Shown piece after piece: positions 1-7,926 of a stretch of 12,786 bases of DNA. A program made the translations under genes and the position numbers. The notes under the pieces were generated by a model that worked only from the letters and a program-made list of their open reading frames with translations, was not told where the DNA came from and made no database searches. Numbering within the stretch: the stretch's first letter is position 1; each line of letters opens with the position of its first letter. The DNA is from a bacterium. Lineage in GTDB: Bacteria; Pseudomonadota; Alphaproteobacteria; Caulobacterales; Hyphomonadaceae. The stretch spans positions 1 through 12,786 of the forward strand of contig JAVBYB010000579.1 of the NCBI GenBank assembly GCA_030824255.1, in the 5' to 3' direction.

Positions 1-74
1 TCCTGATCGGGGAAAGCCTGATGCGGTCGGAAAATCCCGTCGAATCCGTGCACTCGCTGGCCGCAGTACGGTAA
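1..74 (+). CDS. trpC: Indole-3-glycerol phosphate synthase, C-terminal fragment (cut by window edge)
   Basis: The reading frame beginning at base 3 runs for 23 codons to a TAA at 72-74. Its peptide starts LIGESLMRSENPV, which resembles the C-terminal beta8-alpha8 segment of TrpC (typically F-L-V/I-G-E-S-L-M-R followed by a short helix). TrpC closes the indole ring in tryptophan synthesis, converting carboxyphenylamino-deoxyribulose phosphate to indole-3-glycerol phosphate in the cytoplasm. The rest of the gene lies left of the window. Placement just before lexA fits the alphaproteobacterial trpD-trpC-(moaC-moeA)-lexA neighbourhood, which supports the call. The fragment is very short, so identity rests on one motif plus context. 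Confidence 0.7.
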   Translation, partial: LIGESLMRSENPVESVHSLAAVR

Positions 75-91
75 ACTGGAACTAGCCGGAA

Positions 92-120
92 TTGACCCAA
101 AACGTGAACGGTAGTAGAAC
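92..120 (+). promoter_or_regulatory. Candidate sigma70-type promoter of lexA
   Basis: TTGACC (92-97) matches five of six bases of the TTGACA -35 consensus. A 17-base spacer leads to TAGAAC (115-120), a four-of-six match to TATAAT. The ATG of lexA is 33 bases downstream. The -10 element lies inside the LexA box, so repressor binding would block polymerase directly. The elements are seen in the sequence; promoter activity is inferred. Confidence 0.6.
106..120 (+). promoter_or_regulatory. LexA (SOS) box, alphaproteobacterial direct-repeat type
   Basis: GAAC (106-109), seven bases, then GAAC (117-120) gives an exact GAAC-N7-GAAC. Read on the other strand it is GTTC-N7-GTTC, the operator known for LexA of Caulobacter, Rhodobacter and rhizobia. 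It overlaps the spacer and the -10 hexamer of the candidate promoter. It implies negative autoregulation of lexA and induction on DNA damage. This also supports assignment to the Alphaproteobacteria, since enterobacterial LexA uses CTG-N10-CAG. Confidence 0.85.
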
Positions 121-152
121 TATCTGCGACTCAACGGTTTGGCGGAACTCCT

Positions 153-842
153 ATGCTCACGAAAAAGCAGCGCGAACTTCTCCTGTTCATCAATGACAGG
201 ATCAAGGAAACGGGGGTCTCTCCGTCCTTCGATGAAATGAAGGAAGCGCTCGATCTGGCGTCCAAGTCGGGCATCCACCGGCTTATCACAGCGCTTGAGG
301 AGCGCGGGTTCCTGCGCCGCCTCGCCCACCGGGCGCGGGCGCTGGAGGTTCTGAAGCTCCCTGAGAGCGCGGTTCCGCAGCCCGTGGGCCGTACGCCCTT
401 CCGTCCGAGCGTGGTGGAAGGCAATGGCGGCGCCCGGAAGGCTGCTCCCGTGGCGCGCCCGATCAACATCCCGGTCATGGGCAAGATCGCGGCTGGTACC
501 GCCATCGACGCGATCGAGCATGAGACGCACCGCGTCGCCGCGCCGGATGACGGGTTTGATCCGGATACGCATTACGCCCTCGAAGTTCAGGGCGAGAGCA
601 TGATCAACGCCGGCATTCTCGACGGGGATATCGTGATCCTCAAGAAGACCGAGATGGCGCAGTCCGGCGATATCGTGGTGGCGCTGATCAACGATGAAAC
701 GGCGACGCTGAAACGCTTCCGCAAGAAGGGCGGCTCGATCGCGCTGGAAGCGGCGAACCCGGCTTTCGGTACGCAGATCTTCGGGCCGGACCATGTGAAG
801 ATCCAGGGCAAGCTGGTCGCGCTTGTTCGCCGGTATCAGTGA
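153..842 (+). CDS. lexA: LexA repressor, SOS regulator
   Basis: Cytoplasmic dimeric repressor of the SOS regulon; RecA-ssDNA filaments trigger its self-cleavage. The 229-residue length is usual for alphaproteobacterial LexA, which has a longer linker than the 202-residue E. coli protein. An N-terminal winged helix-turn-helix covers about residues 1-65, with the recognition region near [18 protein letters not shown] Pro/Arg-rich linker covers about 70-103. The S24 peptidase domain follows: the Ala-Gly scissile bond is at A114-G115 (in KIAAGT), the catalytic Ser149 lies in GESM, and the general base Lys187 in ATLKR. All self-cleavage residues are present, so the protein should be functional. 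ATG at 153 is preceded by GGCGGA (141-146) with a 6-base spacer, and conserved MLTKKQ begins there. It is followed after 12 bp by the convergent comEC. Confidence 0.97.
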   Translation: MLTKKQRELLLFINDRIKETGVSPSFDEMKEALDLASKSGIHRLITALEERGFLRRLAHRARALEVLKLPESAVPQPVGRTPFRPSVVEGNGGARKAAPVARPINIPVMGKIAAGTAIDAIEHETHRVAAPDDGFDPDTHYALEVQGESMINAGILDGDIVILKKTEMAQSGDIVVALINDETATLKRFRKKGGSIALEAANPAFGTQIFGPDHVKIQGKLVALVRRYQ

Positions 843-854
843 GGCGCCACGAGA

Positions 855-3098
855 CTATCGACGCGACCTGTCTGTGACCGGGGCGTAGAGCGGCTGGGTC
901 CAGGGGCGGTTGCGCTGGGGCTGGGCTGGCGAGTTCCGCAGTCCTTTGCTGTCGCGCTGTATGGCTGCGCCGCCTTGTCCGATGAAATCGCATGGCGCTA
1001 TCGGGAGTGCGGGTTCGGCGAGCGCGGGTTCGTTGGACGGCTTCAGCGTCAGTTGGGCGGCTGAGGCGCATCCAGTTGTTAGCGGAGATGCGATGCTGGA
1101 TGCAGGCCCCGCTTCCGGAGACATGATCGTGAGCTGTCCGGCGTCTACATCGAGTGTGCAGTTGGCGCCCTTGCCGGGACAGGTCGACTTCTGAATCTTG
1201 TCGCCGATGATGAGCGGGTTGAGACCGTTCTTGCTGCGCCAGTCAGTGAGTTCGACCCAGCTGTCCGCCTGCTTCATGAAAACCGAACCATCGTCAGCGA
1301 CGTAGCCGATGGCCTGCGGCGCGGCGAGCCAGAACCAGATCGCGGCGGCGGCCGGTATTGCAGCGAAGATCCGACCCCGTCGATAGAGCGTGCAGAACAG
1401 CGCGATGGCTGTCGCGGCGAGCGCCATGCCGATGCCGTCGAGGCGCGGCAGGTCTACGTCCGGCGACAGGGTTGCCGAAAGGTGCGCGATGGTTAGCACC
1501 AGATCGAGGCTCTGCCCCATCAGCCACAGGAAGAACTCATCCAGCCCGAATGGCGCCGCGATGGCCGCCAACGCGGCCGCGGGCGTGGTCCAGAGAGTGA
1601 TGACAGGCGTGGAGACGATGTTGGCGATCACGCTGAAGATTGCGGCGCGGTCGAAATGGTGGATGGCGAAGGGCATGGTGGCAAACGAGGCGACAACGGA
1701 TGTGGCCGAGGCGGCGACAAACCACCCGCCGATGCGCGCGATGACGCCGGGCTGCTCCGGGCGGTCGAGCTTTGGCCAGACTTCGTAGAGGGCGATCAGC
1801 GCGCCGGAGGCGGCGAAGGACATCTGGAAGCCAGGCGTTACAACGGATTCAGGTTGCACCAGCACGACGGCGGCGAGCGCGATGGCGAGCGAGCGGAGAG
1901 AGAGCGCGGGGCGGTCGAACAGCTTCGCGCCGAAGCAGATGAGCGCGATGATGTAGGCGCGCTGGGTTGCGACCTCCATGCCGGAGACGGCGAAGTAGAG
2001 CGTACACGCGATGATGGCGGCGAGGGCTGCCGCGCGGACGGAGGGCACACGCAGGGAGAGCGGTTCGATGAATGGCCAGCCAAAGCGCACGACGAAGAAC
2101 ACGATGCCGCCAACCAGCACCATGTGAACGCCGGAGATCGACAGCAGGTGCGCGAGCCCCGAAAGGCGCAGCGCCTCGCTGTCTTCCGGCGTGATGAAGC
2201 TGCGATCGCCCGAGACCATGGCGGCGGACACAGCGCCGCCATTCTCGCCCGCCGCCCTGTAGACATGCTCCGCCATGGCGCGGCGGACTGCGCCGAGCCA
2301 GTGGAAGATCTGGTCGTCGAGATTGGTGGGCGGACGAACAGGAAGCGGCTGACACGCGCCTATCGAGAAGCCGACTGCGCCAAGCTGCTGAAACCAGGCG
2401 TCGCGGTGAAATTCATAGTCGCCCGGAACGACAGGCCGCGGCGGCGGCGAGATGATCGCGCGACATGAGATAGCCCTGCCCGGCACGAGACCGAGTTCTC
2501 CCTTGAAGCTGAAGCGGACATAGCGCGGGGTCTGTTCGGGCGTGAGGCCCTCGATGGCGCGCACATCGACACGGACACGGCGGCTGCGCTCGCTGGAGTC
2601 GATCTCGGCGACGATGCCTTCGATGCGAACCGGGCCGATATGTTCTTTCAGGATGGGTGTGGCGATCAGCGTGGCGCGAACTTTCCCCGACAGCGCGCCG
2701 ATCGCCATGCAGGCGAGAAAAGCCACGGCCAGCGGCAGCAGCCCCGCCCCGCGCCGGCGCAGCAGCAGCCATAGCAGGGAGGGCGCTGCGGCGAGCCCGA
2801 TCAGAAGCTCCCAGCCAGGCTCATCCTGTGCGGTCATGTAGATGGCGGCGCCGGCGACCATGCCCAGCGGCAGGAGCAGCGGCCAGCGCAACGCCTGATC
2901 GACGTATGCGCCCCGCAGGTACGCCAGAAGCCGGGAGACCGGGCCGGAGGGGGCCGCGTCTGCGCCAAGGCTTGCCAGCGAAGGAGCGGATGTGGTCTTC
3001 AGGGCGCGCGCTCCTGTGCGAACGCGCTTCTGAGCCCATACTGGAACCTGATGACTGTCGTCACCCGCTTCGCCCCCTCGCCCACCGGCTACCTCCAT
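855..3098 (-). CDS. comEC: ComEC/Rec2-family DNA uptake channel, short form without beta-lactamase-like domain
   Basis: Inner-membrane protein that passes single-stranded DNA from periplasm to cytoplasm in natural transformation. Of 747 residues, about 70-140 hold hydrophobic segments, and 155-250 form the soluble DUF4131/OB-like region. The polytopic Competence domain spans about 285-595 and carries the signature SGLAHLLSISGVHM (313-326). The C-terminal part (about 600-747) is soluble with scattered cysteines (640, 647, 677, 703) and a terminal RPW motif common in alphaproteobacterial ComEC. It shows no HxHxDH motif, so the metallo-beta-lactamase nuclease domain of Bacillus ComEC is absent or degenerate. 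The start is uncertain. ATG 3098 overlaps gltX by 48 bp and has no ribosome-binding site; the next usable start is TTG 2889-2891 (residue 70), which would remove part of the conserved N-terminus. Stop TAG is at 855-857. Confidence 0.88.
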   Translation of the reverse strand: MEVAGGRGGEAGDDSHQVPVWAQKRVRTGARALKTTSAPSLASLGADAAPSGPVSRLLAYLRGAYVDQALRWPLLLPLGMVAGAAIYMTAQDEPGWELLIGLAAAPSLLWLLLRRRGAGLLPLAVAFLACMAIGALSGKVRATLIATPILKEHIGPVRIEGIVAEIDSSERSRRVRVDVRAIEGLTPEQTPRYVRFSFKGELGLVPGRAISCRAIISPPPRPVVPGDYEFHRDAWFQQLGAVGFSIGACQPLPVRPPTNLDDQIFHWLGAVRRAMAEHVYRAAGENGGAVSAAMVSGDRSFITPEDSEALRLSGLAHLLSISGVHMVLVGGIVFFVVRFGWPFIEPLSLRVPSVRAAALAAIIACTLYFAVSGMEVATQRAYIIALICFGAKLFDRPALSLRSLAIALAAVVLVQPESVVTPGFQMSFAASGALIALYEVWPKLDRPEQPGVIARIGGWFVAASATSVVASFATMPFAIHHFDRAAIFSVIANIVSTPVITLWTTPAAALAAIAAPFGLDEFFLWLMGQSLDLVLTIAHLSATLSPDVDLPRLDGIGMALAATAIALFCTLYRRGRIFAAIPAAAAIWFWLAAPQAIGYVADDGSVFMKQADSWVELTDWRSKNGLNPLIIGDKIQKSTCPGKGANCTLDVDAGQLTIMSPEAGPASSIASPLTTGCASAAQLTLKPSNEPALAEPALPIAPCDFIGQGGAAIQRDSKGLRNSPAQPQRNRPWTQPLYAPVTDRSRR

Positions 3099-4499
3099 AT
3101 CGGAGGCGCGCGGACTGCCCTGTTTTCTTGGCTATATGCGCGAGCCAAGGGCGGCAAGTTCCTGCTGAGGATCGAGGACACCGACAAGGAGCGGTCGACG
3201 CAGGCCGCCATCGACGCGATTCAGGACGGGCTGAACTGGCTGGGACTCGGCGGAGACGAGCCGCCGGTGCTGCAATCCACCCGCGCAGACCGTCATGCGG
3301 AGGTTGCGCACGCGCTTGTGAAGCGTGGCGCCGCCTACCATTGCCCGGTGCCGGCGGAGGATCTGCAGGCGCGGCGGGATGAAGCCGAGGCGCTGCAGAA
3401 GAAGAAATCGGCGGAGGGATCGCTCTCGGCAGGCGAACAGGCGCGGATGGAAGATCTGCTGAAGCCGTTCCGCTCACCCTGGCGTGATCCAGCCAGGCCG
3501 CTGCCGGAAGGCGCACCCACCGTGGTGCGCCTGCGGATGCCGGATACGGGCGAGCTGACGGTGAGCGACAATGTGCAGGGCACGGTCTCGCGTAGCTATG
3601 CCGATCTCGATGAACTGATCCTGCTGCGGTCTGACGGGACGCCGACCTACATGCTGGCGGTGGTGGTGGACGACCACGACATGGGCGTGACCCATGTGAT
3701 CCGGGGCGACGACCACTTCCTGAATACATTCCGGCAGCTGCCGATCTATATCGGCATGGGCTGGCCCCGGCCGGACTACGCTCACGTGCCGCTGATCCAT
3801 GGGCCAGACGGCAAGAAGCTGTCCAAGCGCCACGGGGCGACGGCAGTGGACGAATACCGCGATATCCTGGGCTACCTGCCCGAAGCCATGCGCAACTATC
3901 TGCTGCGGCTGGGCTGGAGCCATGGCGACGACGAGATCATCCCGGACGAGAAGGCCATCGAATGGTTTGACCTGACCGGCCTCAACAAGGCCCCCGCCCG
4001 GCTGGACTTTGCCAAGCTCGACTCGGTGAACAAGCACTACATGGCGCTGGCCGACGACCAGCGGCTGTTCGACCTGTGGGTCGCGCGGCCGGAGGCGAAG
4101 GCGCTTCCCGACGCGATCAAAACCCGCATCCGGGACGCGATGCCGCACCTCAAGACGCGGGCCGCGAACCTTGTCCAGTTGAGCGAGCAGGCCCGATTCC
4201 TGACCGACCTGAAGCCGATCCAGCTGACCGGGAAAGCCGCCGATCAGGTGAATGAAGAGGCGCGCGGCCGGCTGGCGGCATTGTTACCGCACCTGGAAGG
4301 GCTGCCGGAGTGGTCGGAACCCGCTATCAAGGAAGAGCTTGCCCAGTTCTGCGCCAGAATTGGCATTGGCCTTGGAAAAATTGGCCCTGTTTTGCGCGCA
4401 GTGCTTACTGGAGGCGCCCCGGCGCCCGATATAAGTCTTGTGCTGGTGTTGCTAGGACGTAATGAAGCTTTCGCACGTATCAGAGAATATGCCCGCTAG
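3051..4499 (+). CDS. gltX: Glutamate--tRNA ligase (class I aminoacyl-tRNA synthetase)
   Basis: Charges tRNA-Glu with glutamate in the cytoplasm using ATP. The 482-residue length is normal for bacterial GluRS. The Rossmann catalytic domain begins at once with TRFAPSPTGYLHIGGART; the HIGH signature is HIGG at 16-19. The second ATP signature KLSKR is at 256-260. The stretch VDDHDMGVTHVIRGDDH (207-223) is typical of the family, and the helical anticodon-binding domain fills the C-terminal third. The zinc-binding cysteines of E. coli GluRS are not evident: only one cysteine (98) lies in that region. The start at 3051 is fixed by family homology; GGA at 3043-3045 may be a weak ribosome-binding site. 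The last ~50 codons are unusually AT-rich. Alphaproteobacteria often carry two GluRS paralogues, one able to misacylate tRNA-Gln; which one this is cannot be told here. Confidence 0.96.
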   Translation: MTVVTRFAPSPTGYLHIGGARTALFSWLYARAKGGKFLLRIEDTDKERSTQAAIDAIQDGLNWLGLGGDEPPVLQSTRADRHAEVAHALVKRGAAYHCPVPAEDLQARRDEAEALQKKKSAEGSLSAGEQARMEDLLKPFRSPWRDPARPLPEGAPTVVRLRMPDTGELTVSDNVQGTVSRSYADLDELILLRSDGTPTYMLAVVVDDHDMGVTHVIRGDDHFLNTFRQLPIYIGMGWPRPDYAHVPLIHGPDGKKLSKRHGATAVDEYRDILGYLPEAMRNYLLRLGWSHGDDEIIPDEKAIEWFDLTGLNKAPARLDFAKLDSVNKHYMALADDQRLFDLWVARPEAKALPDAIKTRIRDAMPHLKTRAANLVQLSEQARFLTDLKPIQLTGKAADQVNEEARGRLAALLPHLEGLPEWSEPAIKEELAQFCARIGIGLGKIGPVLRAVLTGGAPAPDISLVLVLLGRNEAFARIREYAR

Positions 4500-4530
4500 G
4501 GAAACTGAGCGGTTATAGCCGGCGAATATT

Positions 4531-4536
4531 GAGGAG
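4531..4536 (+). promoter_or_regulatory. Strong ribosome-binding site of gltA
   Basis: GAGGAG nine bases upstream of the ATG at 4546 is the best Shine-Dalgarno match seen in the window. It fixes the gltA start and suggests high translation, as expected for a central-metabolism enzyme. Confidence 0.8.
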
Positions 4537-4545
4537 ACTCGGTCG

Positions 4546-5850
<1,305 letters not shown>

Positions 5851-5872
5851 GCGCTTCGGCGATCCAAAGCAG

Positions 5873-5902
5873 AAGGGCGGCTCCAATGGGGCCGCCCTTT
5901 TT
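5873..5902 (+). terminator. Rho-independent terminator after gltA
   Basis: AAGGGCGGC (5873-5881) pairs perfectly with GCCGCCCTT (5891-5899) around a 9-base loop, and the arm runs into TTTTT (5898-5902), then GTTT. The stem is 9 bp and very GC-rich. It starts 22 bases after the gltA stop. On the minus strand the same hairpin is followed only by CTGCTTTGG, a poor U-tract, so it is a weak candidate for ending the opposing lpxB operon. Confidence 0.93.
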
Positions 5903-5938
5903 GTTTGGCGAAAGGCGCGCCACGCAGCGCCAGCGCGT

Positions 5939-7081
5939 TCAGGACAGACGCAGGATCGTCTCTGCAGAAATCTCCGCAGCCGGCTTGCCCGTTCCCTTCA
6001 TCACCGTGATCGCGTTGCGCTGGCCCTGTAACTGCCCGCGCAGGACGGCGGGGTTCTCCAGGCGCGTGATGGTGGACTGCGCGATGAGGTCTGCACGGAA
6101 GCGAGTCTGGATGAATTCCGGTATGACTTCGCGGTTGGCGGCGACGTTGACGAGCGCGGAGTATTTCGACTTGAACAGGAAACCGCGCAGCAGCGCCCAT
6201 GTGATCCAGCCGAGGCGATAGCCCGTGACTACGGCGGCGCCTTGTGCGGCGAGTTCGGTCGTGACCGTGCCAGAGCAGGCGACGGCGACCGTCATGGCGG
6301 CGTAAGCGTCGGCCTTCTCGGCTTCGTCGCGCACCAGCGTGACGGGATAGGGCTGGGCCTTTGCCTGGCGTTCGACTTCGGCGGCGACGCTGGGCGCGAC
6401 CATGCAGACGACATGGCTGCCGGACGTGGCGCGATGAGCCTGCCCCACCGCGTCGAAGAGCGTGGGCGCGACGCGGCGCATCTCGGACGCGCGGCTGCCG
6501 GGCAAGAGGCCGATGATCGGCGCGTCCGCCGGAATGTCGTGGCGCTGGCGGAAGCCTGCGCCGTCACCCATCGGCAGGCGATGAAGCGCGGGGTTTCCGA
6601 TCACCGTCGTGGGCAAGCCCCACTTCACATAGAAGGGTTGCTCGAACGGGTGGATGCACAAGAGGTGGTCGACCCATTGCGCCAGCACGCGGGCGCGGCC
6701 GGGGCGCGTGGCCCAGACCTGCGGGCCGATCAACTTGATGCGTTTCGCGCGGACGCCGCGCAGTTTCAGCGCGCGCGCGACGCGCCACATGAAGCCCCAG
6801 CTGTCGATCAGCACAACGCTGTCGGGATCGGCTTTCGCGATGATGGCGGCGACATCCTCGACCGCCTGCTTCACGCGGCCATAGGCCTTCAGGCCTTCGA
6901 TGAGGCCGAGCACGGCGAGGCCGGACATATCGACATCGGTGTGCGCGCCGCGCGTCTTCATGCGCTCGCCGCCGATACCGGAGATCTGGATATCCGGGTT
7001 CATTGCGCGCAATGCGTCGATGACATCGGCGCCGATGGCGTCGCCGGAGTCTTCTGCCGCAACAAGGAAGACGTGCGTCAC
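5939..7081 (-). CDS. lpxB: Lipid-A-disaccharide synthase
   Basis: Peripheral inner-membrane GT19 glycosyltransferase that joins UDP-2,3-diacylglucosamine and lipid X into the beta-1',6 disaccharide of lipid A. The 380-residue length matches the family. Visible motifs: N-terminal AAEDSGD (usual GE.SGD), Asp93 in LIDSWGF aligning with essential E. coli Asp98, PQVWATRPGR (usual VWAWR), LLPGSR with Arg197 aligning with Arg201, and SGTVTTELA near the nucleotide-binding end. Several positions differ from the enterobacterial consensus, including IDSWGF for IDAPDF and IGNP for GH. The start is GTG (7079-7081), sharing 4 bases (GTGA) with the end of lpxI, which points to translational coupling. It is the last gene of the operon; only the terminator-like hairpin of gltA lies beyond it. 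Confidence 0.94.
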   Translation of the reverse strand: MTHVFLVAAEDSGDAIGADVIDALRAMNPDIQISGIGGERMKTRGAHTDVDMSGLAVLGLIEGLKAYGRVKQAVEDVAAIIAKADPDSVVLIDSWGFMWRVARALKLRGVRAKRIKLIGPQVWATRPGRARVLAQWVDHLLCIHPFEQPFYVKWGLPTTVIGNPALHRLPMGDGAGFRQRHDIPADAPIIGLLPGSRASEMRRVAPTLFDAVGQAHRATSGSHVVCMVAPSVAAEVERQAKAQPYPVTLVRDEAEKADAYAAMTVAVACSGTVTTELAAQGAAVVTGYRLGWITWALLRGFLFKSKYSALVNVAANREVIPEFIQTRFRADLIAQSTITRLENPAVLRGQLQGQRNAITVMKGTGKPAAEISAETILRLS

Positions 7082-7926
7082 GCGAGTTCCGCCTCGGTGA
7101 AGCCATAGATGAAGATGCCGGCGGCTTCGGCTGCGGCGGCGACTTTCTCGCGGTCGACGACCAGCGCGACGCCAGCTTCGACAGCGATGCCGGCGAGGCC
7201 GGCCTTGGTGACGCCCTCGACGGTGGCGAGGCCGATGGTGGGCAGGTCGATGCGGCGCTCCTGCTGCGGCTTGGGACGTTTCACGAGCACGCCGCGGCGC
7301 TGGTCTGACGTGCCGCGGATTTCGACGGGCAGGTCGGGGATGCGGGCGAGCATTCGGTCCGTGCCCTCCTGCGCCTCGACCGCGAGGATCAGGCTGGCGC
7401 AGGAGATGGCGCCCTGTCCGATCTCAAGCGAGCCGGAGATTTTCGCCACCTCCGCCGCACGGCGGATATCGGCCCAGTCTTCGGGGCGGGGCGAGCGTGC
7501 GGTGAGCGCGCCTGCTCCAACGAGAAGATCATCCAGCACATCGTCTGCGCCGATGATGCGGAAGCCAGCCTCGGCGAACACGTCCATCACGGAACGCAGG
7601 AGGGCGTCGTCGCCCTTCTTCGCGGCGGCGAGGATGCGGGGTAGCGACTGTATGCCTTTGAGGTCCAGCTTGAGCGAATTGAAGTCCGGCCGCTTGAGCC
7701 AGCCGGCGAAGACCATCTCCTCGCAGCCTTCCTTCTTCATCAGCTGGATGAGGCGGCCGAGTTCGCCGACCGAAAGCTCGGGGCCGCCGAATTCAGCGAG
7801 GAGCGCCTGATCGACGAACCCCTTCAGACCGACAACGAAGGGATCACGGCCGGTGCGGCGCGCCTGTTCGGCGACGCGGCGTGGCAGGTCTCCCCCGCCC
7901 GCGACAATGGCGAGGCGCGCAGCCAT
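7078..7926 (-). CDS. lpxI: UDP-2,3-diacylglucosamine pyrophosphatase, LpxI type
   Basis: Hydrolyses UDP-2,3-diacylglucosamine to lipid X and UMP, the step done by the unrelated LpxH in E. coli and LpxG in chlamydiae. LpxI was characterised in Caulobacter crescentus. The 282-residue protein has an N-terminal domain starting ARLAIVAGGGDLP and a C-terminal catalytic DUF1009 domain. Family motifs include LAVEAQEGTDRML (181-193) and RRIDLPTIG (224-232). Asp227 in the latter probably corresponds to the Caulobacter Asp225 needed for catalysis. ATG 7924-7926 overlaps the lpxA stop by one base (TGATG), and its own stop overlaps the lpxB start, so the three genes should be co-translated. The position between lpxA and lpxB is the standard alphaproteobacterial arrangement. 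Confidence 0.95.
   Translation of the reverse strand: MAARLAIVAGGGDLPRRVAEQARRTGRDPFVVGLKGFVDQALLAEFGGPELSVGELGRLIQLMKKEGCEEMVFAGWLKRPDFNSLKLDLKGIQSLPRILAAAKKGDDALLRSVMDVFAEAGFRIIGADDVLDDLLVGAGALTARSPRPEDWADIRRAAEVAKISGSLEIGQGAISCASLILAVEAQEGTDRMLARIPDLPVEIRGTSDQRRGVLVKRPKPQQERRIDLPTIGLATVEGVTKAGLAGIAVEAGVALVVDREKVAAAAEAAGIFIYGFTEAELA

Noticed and set aside
79..93. Second LexA-like repeat, GAAC-N7-AATT
   Set aside because: Only one half-site matches; two of four bases of the other half are wrong, so it is within chance expectation.
1656..2468. 270-codon open frame on the plus strand opposite comEC
   Set aside because: Composition is dominated by Gly, Asp, Glu and Arg with no fold signature; comEC signature motifs lie on the minus strand at the same place.
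3014..3042. Possible gltX promoter with CATACT as -10
   Set aside because: The -10 matches four of six bases but the -35 at proper spacing (CTGTGC) is poor, and transcription would start almost at the ATG.
5914..5921. GGCGCGCC palindrome just before the lpxB stop
   Set aside because: An 8-base GC palindrome is expected often at this base composition, and it has no T-run or stem large enough to be a terminator.
6242..7108. 288-codon open frame on the plus strand opposite lpxB
   Set aside because: Low-complexity Arg/Ala/Asp/Gly composition typical of antisense frames; lpxB motifs on the other strand are clear.
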